From Lutispora thermophila DSM 19022 (GTDB lineage Bacteria > Bacillota > Clostridia > Lutisporales > Lutisporaceae), in contig NZ_FQZS01000009.1 of the NCBI RefSeq assembly GCF_900142105.1, forward strand, positions 62,001 to 126,000: a stretch of DNA of 64,000 nt, written 5' to 3'. The notes beneath the pieces are model-generated. The model had not been told where the DNA came from. It did not search any database and worked only from the letters and a program-made list of their open reading frames with translations. A program made the position numbers and the translations under genes. Positions 8,771-16,774 of this stretch are shown here, piece by piece; positions within the stretch are counted from its first letter, which is position 1; each line of letters starts with the position of its first letter.

Positions 8771-9814
8771 TTACTTCAAATATTCCTTGATCAATGTAAG
8801 CAAATCGCTGTATATACCATAAGCTGTTTGCTGTATCTCTGGATTTCTCTCAACAATGGAGATTTCACCCATAAGATCTGTGGTAATGGATAGTATAGAT
8901 GTGGTGGAATCTACATTGCTAAATATATCCCTGTTGTTTACAAAGGCAGGATAAACTCTGCCTTTCACAGTCCCATTTTCTCTGTAGCCTTCACAAAGGA
9001 GTTTTATCTTTCCCCCTTTTCTTCTTGCATCTTCAATATCCTTCAAAGCAATATGCGAGATGCCCTTCCTTTCTATGGTCATGGGAGTGGTCTCTCCATC
9101 CATTAGAACATTAATCAAAGCAGCCGTCTTTGCTGAAGCATCCCAACCATCTATATCCATAGAAGGATCTGCCTCGGCAAAGCCTCTCCTTTGGGCCTCT
9201 TTCAACGCAACTTCATAATCTGATCCTGCTTCCATCTCTTCCATGATGAAATTAGTAGTGGAATTTAAAATGCCCTTAAATCCCAACACTGTACATCCTG
9301 GCAAAGTTTTTTTCACCAAATTGAATATGGGCGTTCCGTCCATAACTGTGGTCTCATGCAGCAAAGCCAAGCCCTTTTCATCCGCCATCTTCTTTAGCCT
9401 TTTATAATCCCAGGCTATGGGACCTTTGTTGGCGGTTATTACATGCATATTATTCCTTAAGGCTTCTTCTATATGACTTATTGCCGGCTGCCCATCCTTA
9501 ATGGAAAGTGTGCTAAGTTCTATGAGTACATCTGCTCCTGATTTTCGTATAATATCCAAAACACTGCCATCTATTATTTGAGGATTATCCCGAGAAAATC
9601 TCCCTTCTGTCTCTGCTTCATGCAAAGCTCTATCAAGATCCACTCCTGATGGATCAAGAAGTGAACCTTTTGACCTTGTGGATATGGCAGTGACAACTAC
9701 ATTTACATCATATTTACTTCGGATTTCTTCCCCTTTCTCCACAAGCATTCTGGAAAATTCCTTACCCGCATTTCCAAAACCAATCATGCATATAGATAAT
9801 TTTTTGCTGATCAC
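8771..9814 (-). CDS. hom: Homoserine dehydrogenase
   Basis: A 347-residue enzyme that reduces aspartate semialdehyde to homoserine for threonine and methionine synthesis. The N-terminal Rossmann motif is IGFGNAGKEF. The catalytic domain shows ITANKGPIA, FKGILNSTTNFI and the GFAEADPSMDIDGWDAS segment. It lacks the C-terminal ACT domain of longer homologues, so feedback control by threonine may differ. GTG start at 9812-9814 after GGAAGG. The threonine-synthase-like gene at the window start could take the pathway further. Confidence 0.92.
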   Translation of the reverse strand: MISKKLSICMIGFGNAGKEFSRMLVEKGEEIRSKYDVNVVVTAISTRSKGSLLDPSGVDLDRALHEAETEGRFSRDNPQIIDGSVLDIIRKSGADVLIELSTLSIKDGQPAISHIEEALRNNMHVITANKGPIAWDYKRLKKMADEKGLALLHETTVMDGTPIFNLVKKTLPGCTVLGFKGILNSTTNFIMEEMEAGSDYEVALKEAQRRGFAEADPSMDIDGWDASAKTAALINVLMDGETTPMTIERKGISHIALKDIEDARRKGGKIKLLCEGYRENGTVKGRVYPAFVNNRDIFSNVDSTTSILSITTDLMGEISIVERNPEIQQTAYGIYSDLLTLIKEYLK

Positions 9815-9836
9815 TATGGCACACCTTCCTCTATAA

Positions 9837-10214
9837 CTAATATTTAAAAACTCTATTCTTACTCATTAAATAGCGGTTATTCTTTAATCTTTCCACCCTT
9901 TTCATCCTATGAAGGGTATCATCATCCTTATCCTGATTATTAGTACAAAGCCTCACAGTTATGGTATGCGTTTCTGCATCCCAATATATCCGAATACCCT
10001 TTCCGTAGAACTAAAGTATCTTGTCAATGAGTAAATTATACTCTAACAAAATCAAGGCTTCAAGCTTTGGATCAGCACAAGGCACAATGAAAAATATTTT
10101 TCTTTTTGCAACACATGTAGATATTGCAGGCTCCAGTAAAAATCCATCACGGTAACATCCTTTGCAGCGGCTTGCTTCCCTTGTATGATAGTAAGCCGCA
10201 TTTTCATTAATCAA
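9837..10214 (-). pseudogene. Interrupted unknown reading frame (amber at 10011-10013)
   Basis: One frame of 126 codons broken by a single TAG. The downstream half (IRIYWDAETHTITVRLC and a basic tail) looks truly coding. The upstream half has CKGC but starts at a TTG inside a hairpin without a ribosome binding site. It is probably the tail of a lost gene between thiD and hom. I do not recognise it. Confidence 0.3.
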
Positions 10215-10229
10215 TAAAAATGCGGCTTA
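10192..10229 (-). terminator. Hairpin downstream of thiD
   Basis: TAAGCCGCATTTT pairs perfectly with AAAATGCGGCTTA, about 75 bases after the thiD stop. T-rich bases lie in the stem rather than after it, so terminator strength is uncertain. Confidence 0.5.
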
Positions 10230-10302
10230 TAGGTTGAGTCATTGATATTGATTAGTATATATACCCATGGGACTCCTATGGCTCACATAATCCCGCCTGA
10301 TC

Positions 10303-11106
10303 TTATTCATCTCGCAGACCATACTTATAAAGCTCATAGAAGTGGTGTGTAGGACCATTCCCTTTACCGATATCAAGGGAATGCTCAATGGCTTTTGTCA
10401 CATAATCCTTTGCCTTTTCAACTGCGTCTTTAACGGATAATCCCTTGGCAAGCTGGGAAGCAATTGCAGAGGAAAAGGTACAACCGGTGCCATGTGTATT
10501 TTTTGTAGCAATACGGGATGTTTCAAAGCGGTAGAAATCCTTTCCATCATAGAGAATGTCTATTGCATTGCCAGAGGCATGACCTCCCTTTATTACTATG
10601 GCTTTACAGCCCATTGAATAGATTTTTTTTGCAGCAGCTTCCATATCTGCTACCGATGTAATCCGCATATCCGCAATTTTTTCAGCTTCTGGAATATTGG
10701 GAGTCAATACATCAGCAAAAGGAATGATTGTTTTTATCAACGTATCCACTGCAGTAGGTTCCATAAGGGGGCAACCGTTTTTTGCATACATTACCGGATC
10801 CACCACCACATTGGCTGGATGATATTCCTTCAATTTTTCAGCTACAGCATGCATACATGCCGGGGTGGAAAGCATACCAATCTTTACGGCATCTACCTCG
10901 ATATCCTCAAAGACTGCATCGATCTGTTTTTTAATCATGTCCGGCGTTATATCCTGTATATCGATGACTCGGCTTGTATTTTCCGCAACAACAGAGACAA
11001 TGACACTCATGCCAAAAACACCATGAGCAGAGAAGGTTTTCAGATCTGCCTGTATTCCTGCCCCTCCACTGCAATCTGATCCGGCAATGGTCAAAACTTT
11101 TTTCAT
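10303..11106 (-). CDS. thiD: Hydroxymethylpyrimidine/phosphomethylpyrimidine kinase
   Basis: A 267-residue PfkB-like kinase that phosphorylates HMP to HMP-P and HMP-PP for thiamine synthesis. Motifs are AGSDCSGGAGIQADLKTF at the start, VVDPVM in the middle, TPNIPEAE, and the anion hole with catalytic aspartate region NTHGTGCTFSSAIA. It lies 69 bases downstream of tenA and shares the TPP riboswitch leader. Together they point to pyrimidine salvage. Confidence 0.95.
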   Translation of the reverse strand: MKKVLTIAGSDCSGGAGIQADLKTFSAHGVFGMSVIVSVVAENTSRVIDIQDITPDMIKKQIDAVFEDIEVDAVKIGMLSTPACMHAVAEKLKEYHPANVVVDPVMYAKNGCPLMEPTAVDTLIKTIIPFADVLTPNIPEAEKIADMRITSVADMEAAAKKIYSMGCKAIVIKGGHASGNAIDILYDGKDFYRFETSRIATKNTHGTGCTFSSAIASQLAKGLSVKDAVEKAKDYVTKAIEHSLDIGKGNGPTHHFYELYKYGLRDE

Positions 11107-11175
11107 CGTAGAATCCCCTCCTCTATTTTCTTTGGAAGAACACTCTTTTATGATGACAACACTATGGCATATGCC

Positions 11176-11826
11176 TTACTCCTTATAGGACATATTCCAG
11201 AAATCAAGCTCCAACAAGCTTGCCTTCTCAAAAATAGCTGCAAGTTTCTTTTTTCTATCATCAGACAAAGCAGCACATTTTTCATCGGCAAAGTCGCTCC
11301 ACAGTCTACAACTTGCAACATAACGTTCATTAGCATAATCTTCAATAAAGTCCCGATATATTGACCCTTTTGATTCAGGTTCAGCGGCTATTTTTCTGAA
11401 TATGTAATTGTAGCTTAACATACAAGGCAAAACTGCCATCAGCATCTCACATATATCGCCATTGTCAGCAATATCCATCATGAAATCTATATAGTTTTTA
11501 TTTTCCGGAAATGGCTCTATATCTTCAATATCACTGTCTGTTAATCCAAATCGGTTTAAATAGCTTAAACGAACAGCTGATTCTGTATCAGTTACAAAGC
11601 ATAGAGCAGAATAAAACATTTGAATATCCTTTAATGTTGAGGAATGATATATAGCTTTTCCGTATACTCGTGCATAGTATTTTAAATAAATACTGTCCTG
11701 AATCATATAATGCTTGAATTTTTCCATGGGCAGGGTTCCCTTTTTTACCTCTTGCACAAATGGGGCTTCTACACAACGATCCCAAATAGGCAAAACTTGA
11801 GCCAAAGTTTCTTCCATGAATGTCAT
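11176..11826 (-). CDS. tenA: TenA family aminopyrimidine aminohydrolase (thiaminase II)
   Basis: About 216 residues of the all-helical TenA fold. It hydrolyses amino-HMP from degraded thiamine so ThiD can reuse the pyrimidine. The catalytic cysteine is in AVLPCMLSYNYI, and the C-terminal FWNMSY matches the family. The ATG at 11824-11826 is eight bases after AGGAGG; the earlier GTG overlaps that site. It is the first gene after the TPP leader. Confidence 0.92.
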   Translation of the reverse strand: MTFMEETLAQVLPIWDRCVEAPFVQEVKKGTLPMEKFKHYMIQDSIYLKYYARVYGKAIYHSSTLKDIQMFYSALCFVTDTESAVRLSYLNRFGLTDSDIEDIEPFPENKNYIDFMMDIADNGDICEMLMAVLPCMLSYNYIFRKIAAEPESKGSIYRDFIEDYANERYVASCRLWSDFADEKCAALSDDRKKKLAAIFEKASLLELDFWNMSYKE

Positions 11827-11840
11827 TTCATTCACCTCCT

Positions 11841-11882
11841 AAAATAAAATAAGAGCATCCAAATAAGTTGGGAAGCTCTTTT
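11841..11882 (-). terminator. Second leader terminator before tenA
   Basis: AAGAGC and GCTCTT form a stem with TTCCC and GGAT inside, followed on the minus strand by ATTTTATTTT, directly before the tenA ribosome binding site. The 5' arm carries the GCTTCCC string also present in the upstream riboswitch terminator. Confidence 0.7.
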
Positions 11883-11884
11883 AA

Positions 11885-11985
11885 ATGCAAGGGCGCTTAG
11901 AATATTGGCTACTTATATTGTTATTAACCTGCATGTCCAAAAAAGGTACTAACCTTTCAACCTTGTTCAGTTCCCTCGCCATCAT
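11885..11985 (-). promoter_or_regulatory. Degenerate second TPP aptamer-like sequence
   Basis: Shares ordered blocks with the intact aptamer at nearly the same spacing: GCG-GGGAACTG, then GTTGA, then a GGT...ACC stem, then GGTTAATA. The conserved CCCTTTGAACCTG core and ACGTAGGGAAG end are lost, so TPP binding is unlikely. A 34-codon open frame with no ribosome binding site covers it and is probably chance. It is followed by its own terminator. Confidence 0.5.
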
Positions 11986-12007
11986 ATCAATTGTATATAA
12001 TTTCATG

Positions 12008-12041
12008 GAAAAAGGACGCCATCCTTTTGGGAAGCGTCCTA
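12008..12041 (-). terminator. Expression-platform terminator of the TPP riboswitch
   Basis: GGACGC...GCGTCC stem followed by TTTTTCC on the minus strand, about 20 bases after the aptamer. Its loop side has GCTTCCC, complementary to GGGAAGC at the aptamer 3' end, a likely antiterminator pairing. Confidence 0.85.
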
Positions 12042-12060
12042 ATTAAATACAATGTAATAT

Positions 12061-12152
12061 TCACTGCTTCCCTACGTAGGTATTAACCAACAGGTTCAAA
12101 GGGTCAGGTTTTACCTTCTCAACTGCCAAGCAGTTCCCCCGCATGATGAAAG
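12061..12152 (-). promoter_or_regulatory. TPP riboswitch (THI box)
   Basis: On the minus strand it reads GCGGGGGAACTGC, GTTGAGA, ACCCTTTGAACCTG (with a preceding TG) and ACGTAGGGAAGC, the thi-box core. It controls tenA-thiD: when TPP binds, the GGGAAGC end is held and the downstream terminator forms. Confidence 0.93.
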
Positions 12153-12220
12153 TTTACCATTATAGCTCAGATTTGTCAACATCCATCATAAGTACCGCTC
12201 TCATCCTCCAAAAGCGCATA

Positions 12221-12252
12221 AAAACACTGCCTGCTTATTTCACACAGGCAGT
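12221..12252 (-). terminator. Terminator after the MerR pseudogene
   Basis: ACTGCCTG...CAGGCAGT followed by GTTTTTAT on the minus strand. Repeat copy D lies between it and the gene end. Confidence 0.75.
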
Positions 12253-12258
12253 ATTCCG

Positions 12259-12367
12259 ATAAGAAAGGCTTTCTTTGGAAGCTTTAAATCAACCAATGAA
12301 GCCTTTCTTGAAGCTCATTACGGAAAGTTTATATTAAAGTGGAACTATACTTTCCCATGGCTTATAA
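12259..12367 (+). repeat. Interspersed palindromic repeat, copy D
   Basis: Full-length copy: ATAAGAAAGGCTTTC, AATGAAGCCTTTCTTG, then CATTACGGAAAGT...ACTTTCCCATGG and CTTATAA. It ends six bases before the stop codon of the MerR-type gene. Confidence 0.85.
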
Positions 12368-12372
12368 AAATG

Positions 12373-13191
12373 TTATTTCTTTTTTACCGGATAGCATATC
12401 TCCGTTACCAGTTCATCTGGATTTTTTGTTTCTGCCGGGCTCACATGGTAAATGCAGAACATTGGTCCATTAAATTCATAACCGTTATCTCGAACCCATT
12501 GGGCTACTATTTTGTGAATCGATGTGAGCTAATCATAGCTCCCTTTTAGTATTGCAGAAGCAAATTCCACTGCAGGAACCCTTTTGAATACCACATGATG
12601 AGTATTTTCATAGGAACCTTTTACGGACATCTGAATTTCCACATCTACATCGCTTTCTTTATGTCCCTCATCGTGAAATATGGCCATACCATAACTAGGA
12701 TCTGCAATCTGCATGTTCATTCCCGCAGTTTCCCTCATCATAATATCCCATAGCATTCCTTCGTGATCGTAAGCAGGAATTACCTGGCGAACACTAGCAA
12801 CATAACGTTCCGGTAAAGCCTTGATGGTAACATTATAGTTCATTGCTGTTTCCTCCTTTCTCAGTCTTTGGATGGCTGTATCAAGGAGCAGCAGACGACG
12901 ACTGATTTCCTCTGCCTCAGCCTGCACTTCGGCTCGCTTCACTAGCAAATATTCAGCCAATGTTTGGGAATCATCATAACTTTTTAGTATCTCTCTAATA
13001 GTTGAAAGACTAAACCCCATATTCTTAAGCTCAGTAATTCGGTTAGCAACAGAAAGCTGTTCCTCACTGTAATAGCGATAGCCCGTAAAACTGTCGATGC
13101 TTTTTGGCACCAGCAGGCCTATTTCATCATAATGCCGCAACATCCGTATACTGATCCTTGACAATTCTGAAAAATCACCTATTTTCAGCAT
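12373..13191 (-). pseudogene. MerR-type regulator with GyrI-like domain, amber-interrupted
   Basis: A single 273-codon frame with one internal TAG at 12529-12531. The N-terminus is a MerR winged helix (IGDFSELSRISIRMLRHYDE), then a coiled coil, then a GyrI-like ligand-binding domain. The stop falls after KGSYD, where relatives usually have Q or E, and the remaining 51 codons (ending VTEICYPVKKK) still read as good protein. A CAG-to-TAG change explains it. The truncated protein keeps DNA binding but loses part of the effector domain. Members of this group (BmrR-like) respond to drugs or small molecules. Confidence 0.85.
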
Positions 13192-13424
13192 GCTTATTTC
13201 CTCACATATATGTGTTTTTTTGAGCTCATTTTCATTCTAGAGTATATCACAATGTGAGAGTCAACAAGGATTTTTAAAATTATTTATTTAAACCTTAAAA
13301 TGTTAACCATTTATGATATTGAAAATCACTATGTTCAAAACATATTGTCCATATTGAAATCATCTCCACCAACAACCATTCCTCCATAAATCAACCAGAA
13401 AAGTATTGCTGAGTGCGGTAATCC

Positions 13425-13533
13425 ATAAAGAAAGGCTTCCTTTGGAAGCCTTTTATAACAATCAATGAAACCTTTCTTGAAATGCTTTTATGAAAGTATA
13501 AATTAAAAATTTATACTTTCATAGCATTATAAA
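13425..13533 (+). repeat. Interspersed palindromic repeat, copy E
   Basis: Best-preserved copy. The first half is ATAAAGAAAGGCTTCC...GAAACCTTTCTTG; the second half is ATGCTTTTATGAAAGTATAA paired with TTATACTTTCATAGCATTAT. It lies between the MerR promoter region and the tRNA-Arg terminator. Confidence 0.85.
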
Positions 13534-13537
13534 TCAA

Positions 13538-13577
13538 GCACCCTGATTAGTATTATGCTACTAAATAATCAGAGTGC
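13538..13577 (-). terminator. Terminator of tRNA-Arg(ACG)
   Basis: GCACTCTGATTA pairs with TAATCAGGGTGC on the minus strand, about 60 bases after the tRNA. The T-run is weak. Confidence 0.6.
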
Positions 13578-13635
13578 CTGAATTCTATTTTATATAGTTA
13601 GAAAATAGCCTCAATCTATTTAAATTGCTGTATTA

Positions 13636-13712
13636 TGGTGCGCCCGACAGGATTCGAACCTGTGGCCCCTTGATTCGTAGTCAAGTACTCTATCCAACTG
13701 AGCTACGAGCGC
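13636..13712 (-). tRNA. tRNA-Arg (anticodon ACG)
   Basis: 77 bases with full cloverleaf, acceptor GCGCTCG/CGGGCGC, anticodon loop CTACGAA, T-arm CAGGTTCGAATCCTG and encoded CCA. It reads CGN codons after A34 to inosine editing. Confidence 0.95.
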
Positions 13713-13780
13713 ATTTTTAAGAACACATTATATATTATCACAAATATGCTTGAAAATCAAACAGCAAAATTTGCACATCT

Positions 13781-14260
13781 TTATTCCTTTCCATCAATCT
13801 TTCTGCTTTTTAACAACAAATATGCACCGGATATTATAAGGAATAAGGGAACAATACTTCTTCTTAAAGACCAGTATACATTCTGGAAATCAACACCAAA
13901 CAAAGATATGATCACACTGCTGGGAAAAGAATTGATAAGTCCAATTATACCTAAAAATAAAAGTGCAAAACCAACGAACTTTTTATTGCTTAAAAAAATA
14001 TCATAGCTATATACTTCCTCATCCTTTACTGTTTTTCCTGCTGCTATTTGCTTTCTTATGTTGTATCCGTCAAAAAAGCTGAAGAACCATAAAGGAACAC
14101 ATATTACAGGAATTAGTTGTTCTGCATTAAAGCTCAATAAAAGAGTAAAGGATCCAATGGTTGTAACCATTAGCTGAACTCCTCTCTTAAAAAGCCCCAT
14201 GTACATCTGTGAAGCACCAGGTATTAAAGAAAAGAAAAAGAATATTATATCTCGGATCAT
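13781..14260 (-). CDS. Small multi-pass membrane protein of the sigma-factor operon
   Basis: A 159-residue protein. Its N-terminus, IFFFFSLIPGASQMYMGLFK, is the GxGxxYxG-like hairpin seen in TM2-type membrane proteins. Further hydrophobic segments lie near 35-60, 95-115 and 130-150. It follows the anti-sigma gene by 26 bases and so belongs to the sigma/anti-sigma operon. It may be part of the same envelope-stress response, but no function is established. Confidence 0.75.
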   Translation of the reverse strand: MIRDIIFFFFSLIPGASQMYMGLFKRGVQLMVTTIGSFTLLLSFNAEQLIPVICVPLWFFSFFDGYNIRKQIAAGKTVKDEEVYSYDIFLSNKKFVGFALLFLGIIGLINSFPSSVIISLFGVDFQNVYWSLRRSIVPLFLIISGAYLLLKSRKIDGKE

Positions 14261-14286
14261 CTTGGTTTCCTCCTGAACATAGTCTC

Positions 14287-14763
14287 CTAATCATCTTCAT
14301 CCATTGTCATATTTAAGTTAAATATCCTGTCTGAAATATTCATTATGTTATTGTTCATCATTTCAAAAGGCTTTATAATGCTATTTTGAATATTTCCCAT
14401 ATTTTTCCCTATACTATCTATAATACAATGATTCCTATGGGGTGATAAATTGAATAAAGCAATTATCAACCCCGCTGCTATTAAACTTAATCCCAGACTT
14501 CTAATATTATTTATGGCATAAACTCCGATTGACTTATATTTATCAAGATCTATTGATCCCATTATATTTGCTATAAGACCAGGCGGAGCTTCAACATTTC
14601 TTCCGATTTGGGACAATATTGACTTTATCTCCACTATCCTTTCATACTCTAATTTGCAGGAATCGCAACTATCTAAATGCTCCTTGATAAGTTTATCCTC
14701 CAGCTTTGATGTTTCTCCTGCAACATATCGGTGCAGGCTTTTTCTAACTCGGTTGCAAAGCAA
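14287..14763 (-). CDS. Anti-sigma factor with zf-HC2 zinc finger
   Basis: About 158 residues. The N-terminal HLDSCDSC is the H-x3-C-x2-C zinc motif of ZAS anti-sigma factors. One membrane segment follows near residue 90 (LGLSLIAAGLIIALF), with the rest outside. It should hold the ECF sigma factor at the membrane until a signal releases it. The start is probably the TTG at 14761-14763, eight bases after GGAGG and inside the end of the sigma gene, so the two are translationally coupled. Confidence 0.88.
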   Translation of the reverse strand: MLCNRVRKSLHRYVAGETSKLEDKLIKEHLDSCDSCKLEYERIVEIKSILSQIGRNVEAPPGLIANIMGSIDLDKYKSIGVYAINNIRSLGLSLIAAGLIIALFNLSPHRNHCIIDSIGKNMGNIQNSIIKPFEMMNNNIMNISDRIFNLNMTMDEDD

Positions 14764-15340
14764 TTGTCCCACCTCCGAAATCCACCTTTAGTGCCAATCT
14801 CTTCTTTATGAACTTTCTCGCCCTAAAAAGTCTGGTATCTATAGTCTTTCTGGGAACTTTCAATATATCTGCAATCTCCTGGGGACTAAAATCTTGAAAG
14901 TAATACATTATCATGACAGTCCTATAGATTTCAGGCAATTTGTTTATTTCTGCCCTTATTATATCTGCATTTTCCTGCCTTAATAGTATCTCCTCAGGAT
15001 TGCTTCCGCAATCAGCTATAAAATCATATACATCAACATCATCTTCATCCTGGCATGAAAGGATTGAAATAGTTTTTGCCCTCTTTTTTCTTGTCCAATC
15101 AATGCATCTGTTTACAGCAATTCTAAATAAATATGTAGAAAACTGAGCTTTATTCTGGAAGTTACCAAGATTGTTATATACCTTTATGAATATTTCCTGC
15201 GTTAAATCCTTAGCTTCTTCATAATCTCTGGTATAATTGTAAGCTGTAGAAAAAACCTTGTTCTGATATCTGCTTACAAGCTCAGCATATAAATTTGCTT
15301 CCCCTTTTATTATAAGCTCTATGAGCTCTTCGTCTCTCAA
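14744..15340 (-). CDS. ECF-type RNA polymerase sigma factor
   Basis: A 198-residue sigma-70 family protein with region 2 (DLTQEIFIKVYNNLGNF) and region 4 (YFQDFSPQEIADILKVP, a helix-turn-helix). There is no region 1 or 3, as usual for ECF sigmas. TTG start at 15338-15340 behind GGTGG. Its last codons overlap the anti-sigma gene. The target regulon is unknown; the DUF4097 gene upstream and the membrane protein downstream are candidates. Confidence 0.92.
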   Translation of the reverse strand: MRDEELIELIIKGEANLYAELVSRYQNKVFSTAYNYTRDYEEAKDLTQEIFIKVYNNLGNFQNKAQFSTYLFRIAVNRCIDWTRKKRAKTISILSCQDEDDVDVYDFIADCGSNPEEILLRQENADIIRAEINKLPEIYRTVMIMYYFQDFSPQEIADILKVPRKTIDTRLFRARKFIKKRLALKVDFGGGTIALQPS

Positions 15341-15449
15341 GTATCGCCACCACCCTCCGACAATTATTTTGACGATTTAATAATTACTTTCCTTCAAAAA
15401 TATAAGCTGTTAAATATTTCATTTAACAATAATTAATTATATCACAATA

Positions 15450-15492
15450 TAAAGACTTCCATTGAAAGCATTATGACTATCAAGGAAGTCTT
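15450..15492 (+). repeat. Degenerate interspersed repeat fragment, copy F
   Basis: AAGACTTCC and GGAAGTCTT flank a 23-base loop with the GACTATCAAGG remnant of the family. It is only the first half, between the DUF4097 gene end and the sigma gene, and may act as a weak terminator. Confidence 0.5.
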
Positions 15493-15497
15493 CTCCA

Positions 15498-16670
15498 TTA
15501 CTTCATCTCAATATCCCCATTGTTGGTTTTTAGCCTTATTTCTTTGCTGCCATCACCAATTCTATTTTCCAGGGTTTTTTTCTGCGCAGAATCTTTCGCA
15601 TTACCTTCAAAACCTTTTATGTTTCCAAAGCTGGTTTCTGCATATATTCTTCCGTTTTCAATGCTTTCTTCATCTATCTTCACATCTCCGAAGGAAGTTT
15701 TTGCATCAATGTTTCCCTTTACACCTGCTATTTCCACATCCCCATTGCTGCTTTCAGCTTCTACATTTCCTTTTATTTTTATAAGCCATATATCTCCAAA
15801 GGATGTTTGTGCATCTGCATTTCCATCAACTTCTACTATTTTTATATTACCATTGCTATTCGATACGTCAATATTTCCCCCTATCTTTCCTATATCAATT
15901 GTTCCAAAGGAACTTTTCACTTTCGCATCCTTCGAGCAATTCGCAAGCTTAATATCTCCATGACTATTTTCTACTGTAACCTTTCCAGCACTTTCTATAT
16001 AAATATCTCCAAAGCTGTTCATTACATCTACCGTTACACCCTCAGGTATATAGATTATAAAATCAGCCATGGCCTTATCATAGTCTTTGTTTTTATTGGA
16101 TGATATCTCTTTTATATAAACATGTGTAATCTCTCCCTCGTCAATCTTTATTGCATTCTTTATATAATTTCTTGCCTTTTTTTCATCATTATATTGAACC
16201 GTAACATCTGCTTCCAATCTTATTTCGTTGGAATTACCCTTTCTTATTTTAATATCTCCAAAGCTATTTGTCACCTTTAACTCTTTCATGTCGTAATCTT
16301 TAGATATCCCCTCTTTTGTGATTCTTTCTTTTATTTTCCCTTTATAACTTAAACTCCCCATAAAGGGTATATCCCCTATGCCCTTTATATTTACATGTTT
16401 AAAACCCATAAAGCTGCTGTTTGCAAAAATTGCTGCAAGCAATATGAAAATAATGCATAATCCATCTATGCTAAATTTAACATTTTCGCTATTTCTCCCA
16501 TAAACAGACATATAAATTAACATTTCCAGGCCCAATCCTATCAAAAGAAGAGGCCAATACTTATATACATCCGTTATAGGAATGTCAGTAAAATTCTGTG
16601 CAAACATTACAGAACCTGCTGTAATCAAACCTATGGCCAAGGTTATGGTTCCAACCTTTTTCTTTCTCAT
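15498..16670 (-). CDS. DUF4097 family protein with N-terminal membrane helices
   Basis: A 390-residue protein. Residues 1-110 hold about three membrane segments. The rest is a chain of short repeats of the type NSFGDI, SNGNIKI and TSFGDVKI about 20 residues apart, predicting a right-handed beta-helix or toastrack outside the membrane. Similar proteins accompany LiaF/PspC-type envelope stress systems. It lies just upstream of the ECF sigma operon on the same strand, separated by repeat F, and may sense or respond to envelope damage. That role is inferred. Confidence 0.85.
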   Translation of the reverse strand: MRKKKVGTITLAIGLITAGSVMFAQNFTDIPITDVYKYWPLLLIGLGLEMLIYMSVYGRNSENVKFSIDGLCIIFILLAAIFANSSFMGFKHVNIKGIGDIPFMGSLSYKGKIKERITKEGISKDYDMKELKVTNSFGDIKIRKGNSNEIRLEADVTVQYNDEKKARNYIKNAIKIDEGEITHVYIKEISSNKNKDYDKAMADFIIYIPEGVTVDVMNSFGDIYIESAGKVTVENSHGDIKLANCSKDAKVKSSFGTIDIGKIGGNIDVSNSNGNIKIVEVDGNADAQTSFGDIWLIKIKGNVEAESSNGDVEIAGVKGNIDAKTSFGDVKIDEESIENGRIYAETSFGNIKGFEGNAKDSAQKKTLENRIGDGSKEIRLKTNNGDIEMK

Positions 16671-16738
16671 ATAAATTCCCCCACTTTTAACTAATAGTCA
16701 TTACACTCTAATATACGAAAATTTATGTAAAAAGTATG

Positions 16739-16766
16739 AAAAAAAGCTGCGTATTACATCCGCAGC
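16739..16766 (-). terminator. Terminator after the M1 peptidase gene
   Basis: GCTGCGGATGTAATACGCAGC followed by a run of seven T on the minus strand, nine bases after the stop. It separates the peptidase gene from the DUF4097 gene. Confidence 0.88.
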
Positions 16767-16774
16767 AAATAATT

